A DNA stretch of 64,000 nucleotides from NCBI RefSeq assembly GCF_000718635.1, contig NZ_JOBF01000004.1, positions 220,630 through 284,629 of the forward strand. The letters run 5' to 3'. Every line of letters starts with the position of its first letter. Within the stretch, counting starts at the first letter, position 1. Origin of the DNA: Streptomyces varsoviensis. GTDB taxonomy: Bacteria; Actinomycetota; Actinomycetes; Streptomycetales; Streptomycetaceae. This document shows, piece after piece, positions 1-8,085 of this stretch. The notes under the pieces were generated by a model. It made no database searches and was not told the origin of the DNA. It saw only the letters and a program-made list of their open reading frames with translations. A program made the position numbers and the translations under genes.

Positions 1-807
1 AGGACGGAACCCTCCGGGCATCCCGCCGAGCAGCCGGCCGGCCTCGACCTCGACCGGATCGTCGCGGCCACCGTCCGCCTCCTCGACGCCGAGGGCCTGG
101 CGAAGTTCTCGATGCGGCGGCTGGCGGCCGAGCTGGGCGTCACCGCCATGTCCGTCTACTGGTACGTCGACACCAAGGACGACCTGCTGGAGTACGCCGT
201 CGACGCGGCCGGCGCCGAGCTGGAACTGCCGGAAGTAAACGACGAGGACGACGAGGCCGACGACGCCGACGGGGACACAGCCGCCGACTGGCGCGACCAA
301 CTGCGCCAGCTCGCCGCCACCAACCGCGCCATGCTGGTGCGTCACCCCTGGGTCTCCCGGCTGATCGGGGAGTACCTCAACATCGGCCCGAACTCCATGG
401 CCTTCGCCACCGCCGCCCAGCGCGTGGTGATCCGCAGCGGGCTGCCGATGGAGCAGATCCCCGGCGCCCTGGCCCTCGTCTACCAGTTCGTCTACGGCTT
501 CGGCACGATCGAGTCCCGCTACGCCGCCAACTGCCGCGAGGCGGGGCTGACCGAGGACGAGTACTTCGACGCGGTGATGGCCACCGTCGACGGGCGGCCG
601 GAGTTCGAGGAGTCCCAGCGGCTCATGGAAGCCCGCCCCAGCACCGACGTCGCGTCCATGCGCGCGCACGACTTCGAGGTGGCGCTGGACTGCGCCATCG
701 CGGGCATCGAGGTGCTCAGGGACCGGGCGCGGAGAGGCGACGGGGCGCGCAGGGACGACGGCGCGCGCAGAGACGATGGCGCGCGGAGAGAGAACGCGGA
801 GCGGTAG
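1..807 (+). CDS. TetR-family transcriptional regulator, 5' end outside the window
   Basis: The reading frame is open from base 1, so at least 268 residues are present and the true start lies upstream. The first ~60 residues form a TetR-type DNA-binding domain (helix 1 LDLDRIVAATVRLL; helix-turn-helix RRLAAELGVTAMSVYWYV followed by KDDLLEYA). The rest is an all-helical ligand-binding and dimerisation domain of the tetracycline-repressor-like C-terminal type. Residues ~75-95 are an acidic Asp/Glu-rich linker, and the last ~25 residues are a degenerate repeat of GARRDD units that looks like a tandem-repeat extension. An ATG at 112 lies inside the HTH and is not the start. The ligand and target are unknown because the upstream neighbour is not visible. 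A strong bidirectional terminator follows. Confidence 0.85.
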   Translation, partial: RTEPSGHPAEQPAGLDLDRIVAATVRLLDAEGLAKFSMRRLAAELGVTAMSVYWYVDTKDDLLEYAVDAAGAELELPEVNDEDDEADDADGDTAADWRDQLRQLAATNRAMLVRHPWVSRLIGEYLNIGPNSMAFATAAQRVVIRSGLPMEQIPGALALVYQFVYGFGTIESRYAANCREAGLTEDEYFDAVMATVDGRPEFEESQRLMEARPSTDVASMRAHDFEVALDCAIAGIEVLRDRARRGDGARRDDGARRDDGARRENAER

Positions 808-823
808 TCACCGGTGGAAATGC

Positions 824-859
824 GGGAGGGGGCGTACGGAAATCCGTACGCCCCCTCCC
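824..859. terminator. Bidirectional hairpin terminator between convergent genes
   Basis: A perfect 16-bp inverted repeat (GGGAGGGGGCGTACGG and its complement) with a 4-base AAAT loop lies 17 bases after the tetR stop. It sits between that gene and the convergent YceI gene ending at 880. There is no long T tract, as is usual for Streptomyces terminators. Confidence 0.8.
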
Positions 860-879
860 CGTACTGCCGCCGCCGGACG

Positions 880-1731
880 TCAGAGCCCCGGCAGCTCCGT
901 CCCCTGCACCGCCTGGATGTCGAGTTCGACGCGCAGCGTGGTGCCGATCGCCGCGATGCCCGCCGCGACGACCTGGTTGTAGTTCATCGCGAAGTCCTCG
1001 CGGCGCAGTTCGGCGGTGGCGCGGAACGCGGCGCGGGTGCCGCCCCACGGGTCCGGGCCGGTGCCGAGGTAGGTGAGGTCGAGGTCCACCGGTCGCAGCA
1101 CACCGCGCAGGGCCAGGTCGCCGTGGACCGTCCAGCGGTCGGCGCCGGCCGGCTCCAGCCCCGTGGAGCGGTAGGTGATCTCCGGGAAGGACTCCACGTC
1201 CAGGAAGTCGGCGGACTTCAGGTGGCCGTCCCGCATGGCGTTTCCGGTGTCGATGGAGTCGGCCCGTATGACGGCCTCGACGGACGACTTGGCCAGGCCC
1301 TCGGGGCTCGTGGTGTTCTCGGCGATCTCGATGCGCCCGGAGAACTCGGTGAACCGGCCGCGCACGCTGGAGATCCCCAGGTGCTGCGCGACCGCGCCGA
1401 CGGAGGAGTGCATCGGGTCGATGGTCCACGCCCCGGGCGGCGGCAGCTCCACGCCGCCCTGCCGGGCGAGGACCACGGTGCCGACGTCGGCGCGCCCGGA
1501 GGCGGTGACGATGGCGGTCGAGGCGGCCGGGGCGTAGCCGACGGCGGTCGCGATGACCGTGTACGGGCCGGGCGCCAGCGGCTGGTCGGAGTGGACCGCG
1601 CCGTCCTCGTCGGCCTGGACCCGCAGCACCTGCGCGCCCTGCATGTCGGTCATGGTGAGCACCGCGTGCTGCACCGCCCAGCCGTCGCGGGTGCGCACCC
1701 GCGCCCGCAGTCCTGCCCCAGTGGTGGTCAT
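880..1731 (-). CDS. YceI-family protein with N-terminal carboxypeptidase-regulatory-like domain
   Basis: 283 residues. Residues ~1-90 form a CnaB/carboxypeptidase-regulatory-like beta-sandwich (LRARVRTRDGWAVQHAVLTM, then AGxxxVxATAVGYAP). Residues ~95-280 are a YceI domain (GAWTIDPMHSSVGAVAQHLG; RGRFTEFSGRIEI; ADFLDVESFPEITYRST; DLTLRGVxRPVxLD-like). YceI proteins are lipocalin-like barrels that bind polyisoprenoid or other lipophilic molecules. No signal peptide is visible, so this one is probably cytoplasmic. It lies 260 bases downstream of the MFS exporter gene on the same strand, and both proteins carry the same accessory beta domain. I infer a shared role in handling a lipophilic compound, which is not proven. 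Confidence 0.85.
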   Translation of the reverse strand: MTTTGAGLRARVRTRDGWAVQHAVLTMTDMQGAQVLRVQADEDGAVHSDQPLAPGPYTVIATAVGYAPAASTAIVTASGRADVGTVVLARQGGVELPPPGAWTIDPMHSSVGAVAQHLGISSVRGRFTEFSGRIEIAENTTSPEGLAKSSVEAVIRADSIDTGNAMRDGHLKSADFLDVESFPEITYRSTGLEPAGADRWTVHGDLALRGVLRPVDLDLTYLGTGPDPWGGTRAAFRATAELRREDFAMNYNQVVAAGIAAIGTTLRVELDIQAVQGTELPGL

Positions 1732-1990
1732 TGCCGTTCCCGCTCCCGATCGCTCGCTCGTCGTACGTGTGGGACGTGTGGGGGATGAATGTGTGGGGGT
1801 GAATGTGTGTGAGGGGCGTGGGGGCCCGTCGTGGATGGGGAGCCCCGGCGGCGGCGCGCAGGCCGTCCCCTGCCTGTTCGCCGCCCGCCGCCGGGGCCCC
1901 TGGGACCGTCCGTGCCGGCCCCGGACCGGGGGCCGGGGCGCGTCTCCGCTCGAACCGCGCCCCGGCCTCCGGGGTATTGCGCGCCGCCGG

Positions 1991-4597
1991 TCAGTCGCCG
2001 GGGTGGGCCAGCTCGACGTCGTAGCCGTCGACGCCGTGCCCGGCGACGTTCAGCGCCCCCGCGACCGGCGGGTAGCCGCTCGCGATGACGGTGTAGTCGC
2101 CCGCGTCCAGGTCGGTGAAGGCGTACGCGCCGTCCTCACCGGTGGTGGCGGTGGCCACCACGTTCCCGGCCGCGTCGACGAGCGTGACCCGCGCGTCCGG
2201 CAGCGGACGCCGGTCGGCCCCGGCCCGTACGGTGCCCTGCACCCGGGCGCCGGCCTGGAGCTCGATCTCCATGCGGGTGACGCCCTGGTGGCCGACCTCG
2301 ACGGGGAGGGCGGCGGGCCGGTAGCCGGGCGCGTTCACGGCGATGGTGAACGTGCCGGGAGCCAGTTCGTCGAAGGTGAAGTCGCCCTGCGGCCCGGTCT
2401 TCCCGGTGGCCAGCACCTCACCCCGTACATCGGTGACGACGACCATCGCCGCGTCGACCGGCGCCGCGGTGACGGCGGCGCGGACGAGGCCCGCAAGGCC
2501 GCTGGTGCCGGAGAGCAGGATGTCGTAGCCGAGCGGCTCGTCGCCGACGACGACGGTGGACGCCTGCGGCTGGTGGCCGTCGGCCGCCGCGATCAGCACG
2601 TACGAGCCGGAGCCCGGCGCGCTGAGCGCGTACGAGCCGTCGCCCTGGGCCACGGCGCGGCCGAGCTGGCTGCCGCTCAGCGAGATCAGGGTGACCGCGG
2701 AACGGGCGACGGGCTGGCCGTCGGCGTTCCGTACGAACCCGTGGATGGGGGTGCCACCGGGGGCCGGGCCGTCGCCGGCGGAGGCGAACGCCGCGAGGCG
2801 CTGCGCGTCGGCGGCGGGCGCGGCGGCCGGGGCGGCGGGTGCCAGTGCCTGGTCGCCGTCGGTCGTGCTCGGCGCGCCGACGAGGGCGGGCTCCAGCTCG
2901 GCGGTGTTCTCGAAGGAGTCCGCGGCGGTGGCGGCGGTGGTCGCGGCCGCGGCGGCGGGGGCCGTCGCGGGCGTCGAGTCGTCACCGGCCAGCGCCCGCT
3001 CGGTGCCGGACTTGCTGCGCAGCGCGACCTCCTTGATGAACAGGGTCAGGAGGAAGGCGAGCAGCGCGCACGGCGCCGCGTACAGGAAGACATCGCCGAC
3101 GCCGTGCCCGTACGCGCTCTCCATGATGGTGCGGAAGGGCGCGGGGAGCTGGGACAGGTCGGGTATGCCCCCGCCGCCGGTGCCGCCGTGGCCCAGGGCC
3201 GCGCCCTTGGGGCCGAGCTCCGCGACGCCCTCCTGGACGTAGTGGGTGACCCGGTTGCTGAGCACCGCGCCGAGCGCCGAGACGCCGACCGCACCGCCGA
3301 GGGAGCGGAAGAAGGTGACGACGGAGCTGGCGGAGCCGAGGTCCTGCGGGGCGACCTGGTTCTGCGTGGCGAGGACCAGGTTCTGCATCATCATGCCGAT
3401 GCCGAGGCCCATGAACGCCATGTAGATGGCCAGGTGCCAGTACGGGGTGTCGTACCGCATGGTGCCGAGCAGGCCGAGGCCCGCGGTGAGCAGCACGCCG
3501 CCGGAGACCAGCCAGTACTTCCACCGGCCGGTCTTGGTGATCACCTGGCCGGAGATGGTGGAGGCGATGAACAGGCCCGCGATCATCGGGATCGTCATGA
3601 TGCCGGACATCGTGGGGGTCTTGCCGCGCGCGAGCTGGAAGTACTGCGAGAAGAAGACCGTGCCGCTGAACATCGCGATGCCGACGAACAGCGACGCGAG
3701 GGAGGCCAGGGTGATCGTCTTGTTGCGGAACAGCCGCAACGGGATGATCGGCTCCTTCGCCTTCGACTCGACGTAGACGAAGATCAGGGCGAGCACGATC
3801 GCGCCGCCGACCATGACGAAGGTCTGCCAGGAGAGCCAGTCGTAGTTCTTGCCGGCCAGGGTCACCCAGACCAGCAGCAGCGTGACGGAGGCGGCGACGA
3901 AGAACGCGCCGAACCAGTCGACCTTGACGTCCCGCTTGAGGACCGGGAGCTTCAGGGTCTTCTGGAGCACGATCAGCGCGATGATCGCGAACGGCACGCC
4001 GACGTAGAAGCACCAGCGCCAGCCGAGCCAGCTCGTGTCGGTGATGACGCCGCCGAGCAGCGGGCCGCCGACGGTGGCGACGGCGAAGGTCGCGCCGAGG
4101 TAGCCGCTGTAACGGCCGCGCTCGCGCGGGGAGATCATCGCGGCCATCACGATCTGGGCGAGGGCGGAGAGACCGCCGACGCCGATGCCCTGGACCACGC
4201 GGCAGGCGATCAGCATGCCGGAGTTCTGCGAGAGCCCGGCCACGACGGAGCCGCCGACGTAGATCACCAGGGCTATCTGGACCAGCAGCTTCTTGCTGAA
4301 GAGGTCCGAGAGCTTGCCCCAGAGCGGGGTGGTGGCGGTCATCGCCAGCAGCGAGGCCGTGACGACCCAGGTGTACGAGGACTGGCTGCCGTTCAGGTCG
4401 TGGATGATCCGGGGCAGCGCGTTGGAGACGATCGTCGACGACAGGATCGCGACGAACATGCCGAGCAGCAGCCCGGACAGCGCTTCCATGATCTGCCGGT
4501 GGGTCATGGGCTCTGCGTCGGAGCCGGGGGCCGGCTGGTGGCCGCCTCCGTGCTTGGCGTGGCCGCCCCGCACACCGGCTGGTGTGGTCGAAGCCAT
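1991..4597 (-). CDS. DHA2-type MFS drug exporter fused to C-terminal CnaB-like repeats
   Basis: 868 residues from ATG 4597, preceded by GAAGGAAACAC (good ribosome site). An ATG at 4627 gives 10 more residues without a better site. Residues ~35-520 are a 14-helix EmrB/QacA-type H+ antiporter, with the conserved TTPLWGKLSDLFSKK loop (motif A) and RVVQGIGVGGLSAL. Residues ~535-600 are an Ala/Thr-rich linker. Residues ~610-868 contain three or more carboxypeptidase-regulatory-like (CnaB-like) beta-sandwiches, seen as repeated G-x-V-x-D-x-x-G-x-P/ARSAV and DGxYxFxDLxxGxYTVxAxGY blocks. Standard DHA2 pumps are ~500 residues, so the tail is an extra module. A marR gene lies 47 bases upstream and probably represses it; the YceI gene follows. 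The substrate is unknown. Confidence 0.9.
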   Translation of the reverse strand: MASTTPAGVRGGHAKHGGGHQPAPGSDAEPMTHRQIMEALSGLLLGMFVAILSSTIVSNALPRIIHDLNGSQSSYTWVVTASLLAMTATTPLWGKLSDLFSKKLLVQIALVIYVGGSVVAGLSQNSGMLIACRVVQGIGVGGLSALAQIVMAAMISPRERGRYSGYLGATFAVATVGGPLLGGVITDTSWLGWRWCFYVGVPFAIIALIVLQKTLKLPVLKRDVKVDWFGAFFVAASVTLLLVWVTLAGKNYDWLSWQTFVMVGGAIVLALIFVYVESKAKEPIIPLRLFRNKTITLASLASLFVGIAMFSGTVFFSQYFQLARGKTPTMSGIMTIPMIAGLFIASTISGQVITKTGRWKYWLVSGGVLLTAGLGLLGTMRYDTPYWHLAIYMAFMGLGIGMMMQNLVLATQNQVAPQDLGSASSVVTFFRSLGGAVGVSALGAVLSNRVTHYVQEGVAELGPKGAALGHGGTGGGGIPDLSQLPAPFRTIMESAYGHGVGDVFLYAAPCALLAFLLTLFIKEVALRSKSGTERALAGDDSTPATAPAAAAATTAATAADSFENTAELEPALVGAPSTTDGDQALAPAAPAAAPAADAQRLAAFASAGDGPAPGGTPIHGFVRNADGQPVARSAVTLISLSGSQLGRAVAQGDGSYALSAPGSGSYVLIAAADGHQPQASTVVVGDEPLGYDILLSGTSGLAGLVRAAVTAAPVDAAMVVVTDVRGEVLATGKTGPQGDFTFDELAPGTFTIAVNAPGYRPAALPVEVGHQGVTRMEIELQAGARVQGTVRAGADRRPLPDARVTLVDAAGNVVATATTGEDGAYAFTDLDAGDYTVIASGYPPVAGALNVAGHGVDGYDVELAHPGD

Positions 4598-4643
4598 GTG
4601 TTTCCTTCGTTCTTTACGCGTTGGCACGCGTCGTGACGCGTCT

Positions 4644-5135
4644 TTACGCAGGTGTACGGGCAGTTGAATCCGCGCCGTGGGGTTGCGGTGCGCGCGCCCG
4701 GCAGTCGCCGAACGCCTCGCGCAGCCGCGTCAGCAGGTCGATGAGGCTGCCGACGTCGTCCGCGGACCAGTCCTTGAGGCACGCGGCGAGCGTCTCGGTG
4801 TAGAGGGTGGACACCTGGGCCAGCAGTTCGGCGCCGCTGGGGCTCAGGCGCAGCAGCCGGGACCGCTTGTCGAGCGGGTCGGGGTGCCGTTCGATCCAGC
4901 CGCGCTCGGCGACGTACGCGACGTGCCGGCTGGTGACCGACATGTCGATCGCGAGCAGCTCGGCCAGCTTGCTCATCCGCATCTCGCCGTACCGCCTGAG
5001 GAGGGACAGCAGGACGACCGAGGCGGGCGAGCAGTTCACCGGCAGCCTCCGGCCCAGGTCGCGCTTGATCGCGTCGACGGTGCCGAGCTGCCGCGCCAGC
5101 TCCTCGTACTGCTCTCGACGAGCGGCCACTGGCAT
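4644..5135 (-). CDS. MarR-family transcriptional repressor
   Basis: 163 residues from ATG 5135, which has GAAGG six bases upstream; GTG codons at 5141 and 5138 are less well placed. The winged helix-turn-helix is clear: VLLSLLRRYGEMRMSKLAEL, then MSVTSRHVAYVAERGWIERH and the wing DPLDKRSRLLRLSPSGAEL. Helices at both ends would form the dimer interface. It is the first gene of a probable two-gene unit with the MFS exporter downstream. Two matching inverted repeats lie just upstream and suggest that it represses its own operon. MarR proteins normally release DNA on binding small phenolic or lipophilic ligands, so this fits an efflux-induction switch. Confidence 0.9.
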   Translation of the reverse strand: MPVAARREQYEELARQLGTVDAIKRDLGRRLPVNCSPASVVLLSLLRRYGEMRMSKLAELLAIDMSVTSRHVAYVAERGWIERHPDPLDKRSRLLRLSPSGAELLAQVSTLYTETLAACLKDWSADDVGSLIDLLTRLREAFGDCRARAPQPHGADSTARTPA

Positions 5136-5155
5136 CACCACCTTCGGACGATCAG

Positions 5156-5197
5156 TTGCTTAGGGCAACCATAGAATCATTTGGTTGCTGAAGGCAA
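5156..5197 (-). promoter_or_regulatory. Two probable MarR operators upstream of marR-MFS
   Basis: TTGC-TTAGG-GCAA (5156-5168) and TTGC-TGAAG-GCAA (5185-5197) are two copies of the same TTGC-N5-GCAA inverted repeat, with centres 29 bp apart. They begin 21 bases upstream of the marR start and lie in an AT-richer patch suitable for a promoter. From 5200 to 5400 the sequence is G-rich low-complexity DNA in which I see no gene. Confidence 0.6.
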
Positions 5198-5438
5198 ACG
5201 AAATGGGGGGCGGGGAGGTAAAGGAGTCGAAAAGGGTGGGTAGGGGGCGCGTCAAGGTGCGGTGGGGGATGCGTAAAGGTGCAGGTGGGGGCGGCGAAGG
5301 GAGGGGGAAGGGAGAGGGAGGGGACGGGGTGCGGGGCGGGTGTAGGGCGGGCGAGGGCGGTGAAAGGGCGGGCGGGGGGCGGCCGTTAGGCGACCCCGAG
5401 GTGCCGAGTCGTACGCTTCTTCGCTAGGGTCCTGCCCT

Positions 5439-5660
5439 ATGGCTAACCCCCAGCAGCAGGGCCCCGAGGGCAACTACGACCCGGCCGGCAGCACCCAGAT
5501 GTTCCGCGCCTTCGTCGACGAAGAGCCCCAGCGCCGAGCGGCCGCCCCCGCGGCCGCCGTGACCCGCCCTTCCTCCTCCGGCCCGCGGGTCGGCGTGATC
5601 GTGGGCGTGATCATCGCGGTAATCGTCGTGGCGGCGGTGGCTTGGCTGGCCTTGAAGTAA
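5439..5660 (+). CDS. Small single-pass membrane protein
   Basis: 73 residues. The N-terminal ~45 residues are hydrophilic, rich in Pro, Gln and Ala (STQMFRAFVDEEPQ). A single C-terminal transmembrane helix follows (VGVIVGVIIAVIVVAAVAWLAL), ending in Lys. It is likely a tail-anchored inner-membrane protein. I do not recognise a functional family. A GC-rich hairpin with 9-bp arms (TGGGCCTCG at 5691-5699, complement at 5705-5713) begins 31 bases after the stop and probably terminates it. Confidence 0.7.
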   Translation: MANPQQQGPEGNYDPAGSTQMFRAFVDEEPQRRAAAPAAAVTRPSSSGPRVGVIVGVIIAVIVVAAVAWLALK

Positions 5661-5690
5661 TTTCCGCGGGCTTTGGGCCCCCGGGACCGT

Positions 5691-5713
5691 TGGGCCTCGT
5701 GGCGCGAGGCCCA
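5691..5713 (+). terminator. Hairpin terminator after the small membrane protein gene
   Basis: Inverted repeat TGGGCCTCG / CGAGGCCCA with a 5-base loop (TGGCG), 31 bases downstream of the stop at 5660. There is no T tract. Confidence 0.5.
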
Positions 5714-5718
5714 GCGGG

Positions 5719-5812
5719 TGTGGTTGATCGGTCAATGGAGTGCCGTTGCCGCCGTTTCGGCATCCGAAATGGCGCTTTTGCCGGGCGGTTGCGCAACCCT
5801 ACGCGCGAGTAA
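5719..5812 (+). repeat. R2 dispersed repeat, isolated copy
   Basis: This copy shows the R2 landmarks: ttgatcggtcaatgg, then ccgaaatggcgcttttgccggg, then a caaccctac block and gcgagtaag. The other copies are at 12044-12128, 12272-12365, 12522-12615 and, inverted, at 27836-27930 and 27977-28065. The right end runs into the 3' end of the next gene, so the stop codon at 5799-5801 of that gene lies inside the repeat. Confidence 0.7.
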
Positions 5813-6107
5813 GGGCGGCGGTGGTCGCCAGCCAGCCCCTGACCTGCGTTACGGCCGGTTCGTCCGGCCCGGCGTACACCTCGGCCGCCCATCGCCCGGC
5901 CTCGGCCTCGGCCTCCCGATCCAGCGGCACGTACGCGCGGCTGCCCTCGCCGTTCCAGCCGTCCCATCGCCATAGCCGGTCGGGCGCGAACCGGTGCCGC
6001 GGCAGTTCCCGTACGGCCCGCCGGATCCACGGCGAGCGCCCGCGCCAGAGCCCACGCCGCTCCATCGCGACGTCGAGGTCGGCGTTGTCCCACTTTCCGC
6101 TGGTCAT
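5799..6107 (-). CDS. Hypothetical protein coupled to an anti-sigma-type ATPase
   Basis: 102 residues from ATG 6107, whose ATGA overlaps the stop of the upstream ATPase gene, so the two are translationally coupled. The protein is Trp- and Arg-rich (RGLWRGRSPWIRRAVRELPRH; RLWRWDGWNG), with an acidic helix (REAEAEAGRWAAEVYAG) and no transmembrane segment. I do not recognise a family. The last residues (ALTRA) and the stop codon fall within the R2 repeat copy at 5719-5812, so the natural C-terminus may have been altered by insertion of that repeat. Confidence 0.65.
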   Translation of the reverse strand: MTSGKWDNADLDVAMERRGLWRGRSPWIRRAVRELPRHRFAPDRLWRWDGWNGEGSRAYVPLDREAEAEAGRWAAEVYAGPDEPAVTQVRGWLATTAALTRA

Positions 6108-6511
6108 GCTGAAGCGAGTTCGCACCAGACGTATTTTCCGTTGTCCCCGGTGGAATTGAGGGCGTGCCAGCCCCACCCGTCGGCGCACGAACGTACGAGC
6201 TCCAGCCCGCGCCCCTCCTCTGCGTCGGTAGGGGTGTACAGCGGGGGCGTGGGCGGCGTGGGGTCCGCGTCCCACGCCCCGATGCGGAGAATCCCGCCCG
6301 CCCAGCGCAGCCCCAGGGCCGCGGGCCCCTTCGTGTGCCGCACGGCGTTCCCGACCAGCTCCGTAGCCAGCAACTCCGCCACCTCGGTGAGGTGCGGCAA
6401 CTCATGAGCAGCGAGGATCAGCCGCAGTGCGCGGCGGCAGACGGTGACCGAACGGGGGTCGTGCGGGATGTAAAGCGTGTACTCCCATGGTTCTGCGTCG
6501 TTTTCAGACAT
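6104..6511 (-). CDS. ATP-binding protein of the RsbW/anti-sigma (HATPase) type
   Basis: 135 residues from ATG 6511 (GGAG eight bases upstream). An upstream extension to 6673 lacks coding character. The fold is a GHKL ATPase: N-box helix HLTEVAELLATELVGNAVRHTKG, G1-like LRIGAWDADP, and EEGRGLELVRSCADGWGWH. Streptomyces carries dozens of such RsbW-like kinases that act in partner-switching with anti-anti-sigma factors or as regulators of development. No STAS-domain partner lies next to it. The coupled downstream gene encodes an unknown protein, and the divergent neighbour is an XRE regulator. Confidence 0.85.
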   Translation of the reverse strand: MSENDAEPWEYTLYIPHDPRSVTVCRRALRLILAAHELPHLTEVAELLATELVGNAVRHTKGPAALGLRWAGGILRIGAWDADPTPPTPPLYTPTDAEEGRGLELVRSCADGWGWHALNSTGDNGKYVWCELASA

Positions 6512-6753
6512 ACGGGCACTCCGAGTGTGAGGGGGGATGTCGGGGTGCACTGCGACCGAGGTCGATGGGGCTCGATGAGGCTCGATGAGCGCGGTGGCAT
6601 GGCCGCGGCCGTCCTGGCGTGACGGGGCGGTGCGCTTCCGGCTCCCGGAATCGCAGCGTGTGTGGTGCGTCACATACGGTAGGGGTGGTGTATCACCCTT
6701 CGCAACCTCGGTAGAGATACTCGTACTTTCAACTCACAGTCGAGAAGAGGCAC

Positions 6754-7590
6754 ATGCCAGCGAGGACCATCGTCACCGCCCGCCAACAGCGCCTCGGCGC
6801 GGAACTGCGGAAGCTCCGGGAACGGGCGGGCCTGACAGCCAGAGTCGCGGCTCAGGCCGCCGGCATCGCCGAAAGCAAGATCTCAATGACCGAGGCGGGC
6901 CGCGTCGGCGTCAGCGCGGAACGCGTACGCCACCTGGCCAGCCAGTACGCGTGCGACGACACCGCGCTCGTGGACGCGCTGGTGGCCATGGCTACGGAGC
7001 GGGGGCGGGGGTGGTGGGAGGAGTACCGGGGTCAGGTTCCGTCTGGCTATCTGGACTTGGCTGAACTGGAGGACCATGCCGCGCGCTTGACGAACTTCGA
7101 GAGCGTCTACATCCCCGGTTTGTTGCAGACCGAAGAGCAACTTCGGGCGTTCTTCGCTTCCACGGTGCCGAAGCTGTCGGAGGAAGAGCTTGAGCTTCGT
7201 GTACGTTTCCGTCTGCGGCGCCAGAGAGTGCCCGTGCCCTATGTCGCGGTGATCCACGAAGCGGCACTGCGGATCAGGACGGCCGACAGGATCGTCGCTC
7301 GAAACCAGCTAGTCCACATCCTGGAACAGTCCGAGCTGCCGCAAGTTACTGTTCAGGTCGTCCCGTTCGACGTGGATGGTTTTGCCGACATCGGGGCTCC
7401 GTTGCTGTATGCGAGCGGACCCGTTCCGCAGTTGGACACGGTCCTGCTGGATACGCCGCACGGCTCCGACTTTCTGGATGCGGAAGCGCAACTGCACCGG
7501 TACCGAGCGATTCTCCGCAGGGTGGAGGCGTCGGCGCTGGGGGTCGTAGAGTCGAGAGAGCTCATCCACCGCCTCGTGCAGAGCACGTGA
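6754..7590 (+). CDS. XRE-family regulator with DUF5753-type C-terminal domain
   Basis: 278 residues. Residues ~10-75 are a helix-turn-helix of the XRE/Cro type (LGAELRKLRERAGLTARVAAQAAGIAESKISMTEAGR). Residues ~95-275 are the Actinobacteria-specific DUF5753 domain (WWEEYRGQVPSGYLDLAELE; ESVYIPGLLQTEEQLRAFF; RRQRVPVPYVAVIHEAALR). These regulators are almost always encoded just before small DUF397 proteins, as here, and often sit beside an RsbW-like ATPase, also as here. The family includes AbaA/WhiJ-like developmental loci of Streptomyces. The DUF397 protein probably acts as antagonist or co-factor. Confidence 0.9.
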   Translation: MPARTIVTARQQRLGAELRKLRERAGLTARVAAQAAGIAESKISMTEAGRVGVSAERVRHLASQYACDDTALVDALVAMATERGRGWWEEYRGQVPSGYLDLAELEDHAARLTNFESVYIPGLLQTEEQLRAFFASTVPKLSEEELELRVRFRLRRQRVPVPYVAVIHEAALRIRTADRIVARNQLVHILEQSELPQVTVQVVPFDVDGFADIGAPLLYASGPVPQLDTVLLDTPHGSDFLDAEAQLHRYRAILRRVEASALGVVESRELIHRLVQST

Positions 7591-7601
7591 AAGGGCACGA
7601 C

Positions 7602-7820
7602 ATGACACTGGTTACTGTGTGGCAGAAGTCCTCTTTCTCCGGCGGTGGCGACGCGGCCAACTGCGTTGAACTCGCTGCCGCAGGCAGTGTTGTCCTTCTC
7701 CGTGAAAGCGAAGCTCCTACCAGCGTGCTGTCCCTGAGGCGCGAGGCATTGGCGGGGTTGGTGCGCCAGGTGAAGGCTGGGGGCTCCTCCGGGGGCTTCG
7801 AGCCGCCCGTCCATCCGTAG
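7602..7820 (+). CDS. DUF397 protein, first copy
   Basis: 72 residues from ATG 7602, with AAAGGG six bases upstream. A GTG at 7587 would overlap the XRE stop as GTGA and add five residues. It shows the DUF397 signature: WQKSSFSGGGDAANCVELA, then VLLRESE and LxxLVRQVKAG. DUF397 proteins work with the neighbouring XRE regulator; the XRE-DUF397 pair has been likened to a toxin-antitoxin-like regulatory couple. It is cytoplasmic and without catalytic motifs. Confidence 0.88.
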   Translation: MTLVTVWQKSSFSGGGDAANCVELAAAGSVVLLRESEAPTSVLSLRREALAGLVRQVKAGGSSGGFEPPVHP

Positions 7821-7866
7821 GTCGGTACAGCCGCTGTCTCATGCGGAGTGAATGAAGGGGGTCGGC

Positions 7867-8085
7867 ATGGCCCGGGTCGTCGAGTGGCAGAAGTCCTCGT
7901 TCTCAAGTGGCGGGGATTCGGCCAACTGTGTCGAACTTGCCGCCGTGGGCGGCACCGCCCTTCTCCGCGAGAGCGAAGAGCCCGCCAGCATGCTCACTCT
8001 CACCCGCCCGGGGTTGGCCGGCCTGTTGCGTCAGGTGAAGGCCGGCGGGCCCGGCGGAGGGTTTGGGCCGCCCGTACGGCGATAG
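7867..8085 (+). CDS. DUF397 protein, second copy
   Basis: 72 residues from ATG 7867 (AAGGGGG upstream), exactly the length of the first copy and clearly a tandem duplicate (WQKSSFSSGGDSANCVELAAVGG; LLRESEEPASML; GLAGLLRQVKAGG). An upstream ATG at 7852 is possible. The copies have diverged at about a third of positions. Two DUF397 partners beside one XRE regulator suggest graded or alternative partner choice, which is inference. Confidence 0.85.
   Translation: MARVVEWQKSSFSSGGDSANCVELAAVGGTALLRESEEPASMLTLTRPGLAGLLRQVKAGGPGGGFGPPVRR

Noticed and set aside
1553..4636. 1027-codon open frame opposite the MFS exporter
   Set aside because: Composition is Gly/Arg/Asp/Glu-rich noise typical of antisense frames in high-GC DNA; the minus strand encodes a recognisable transporter.
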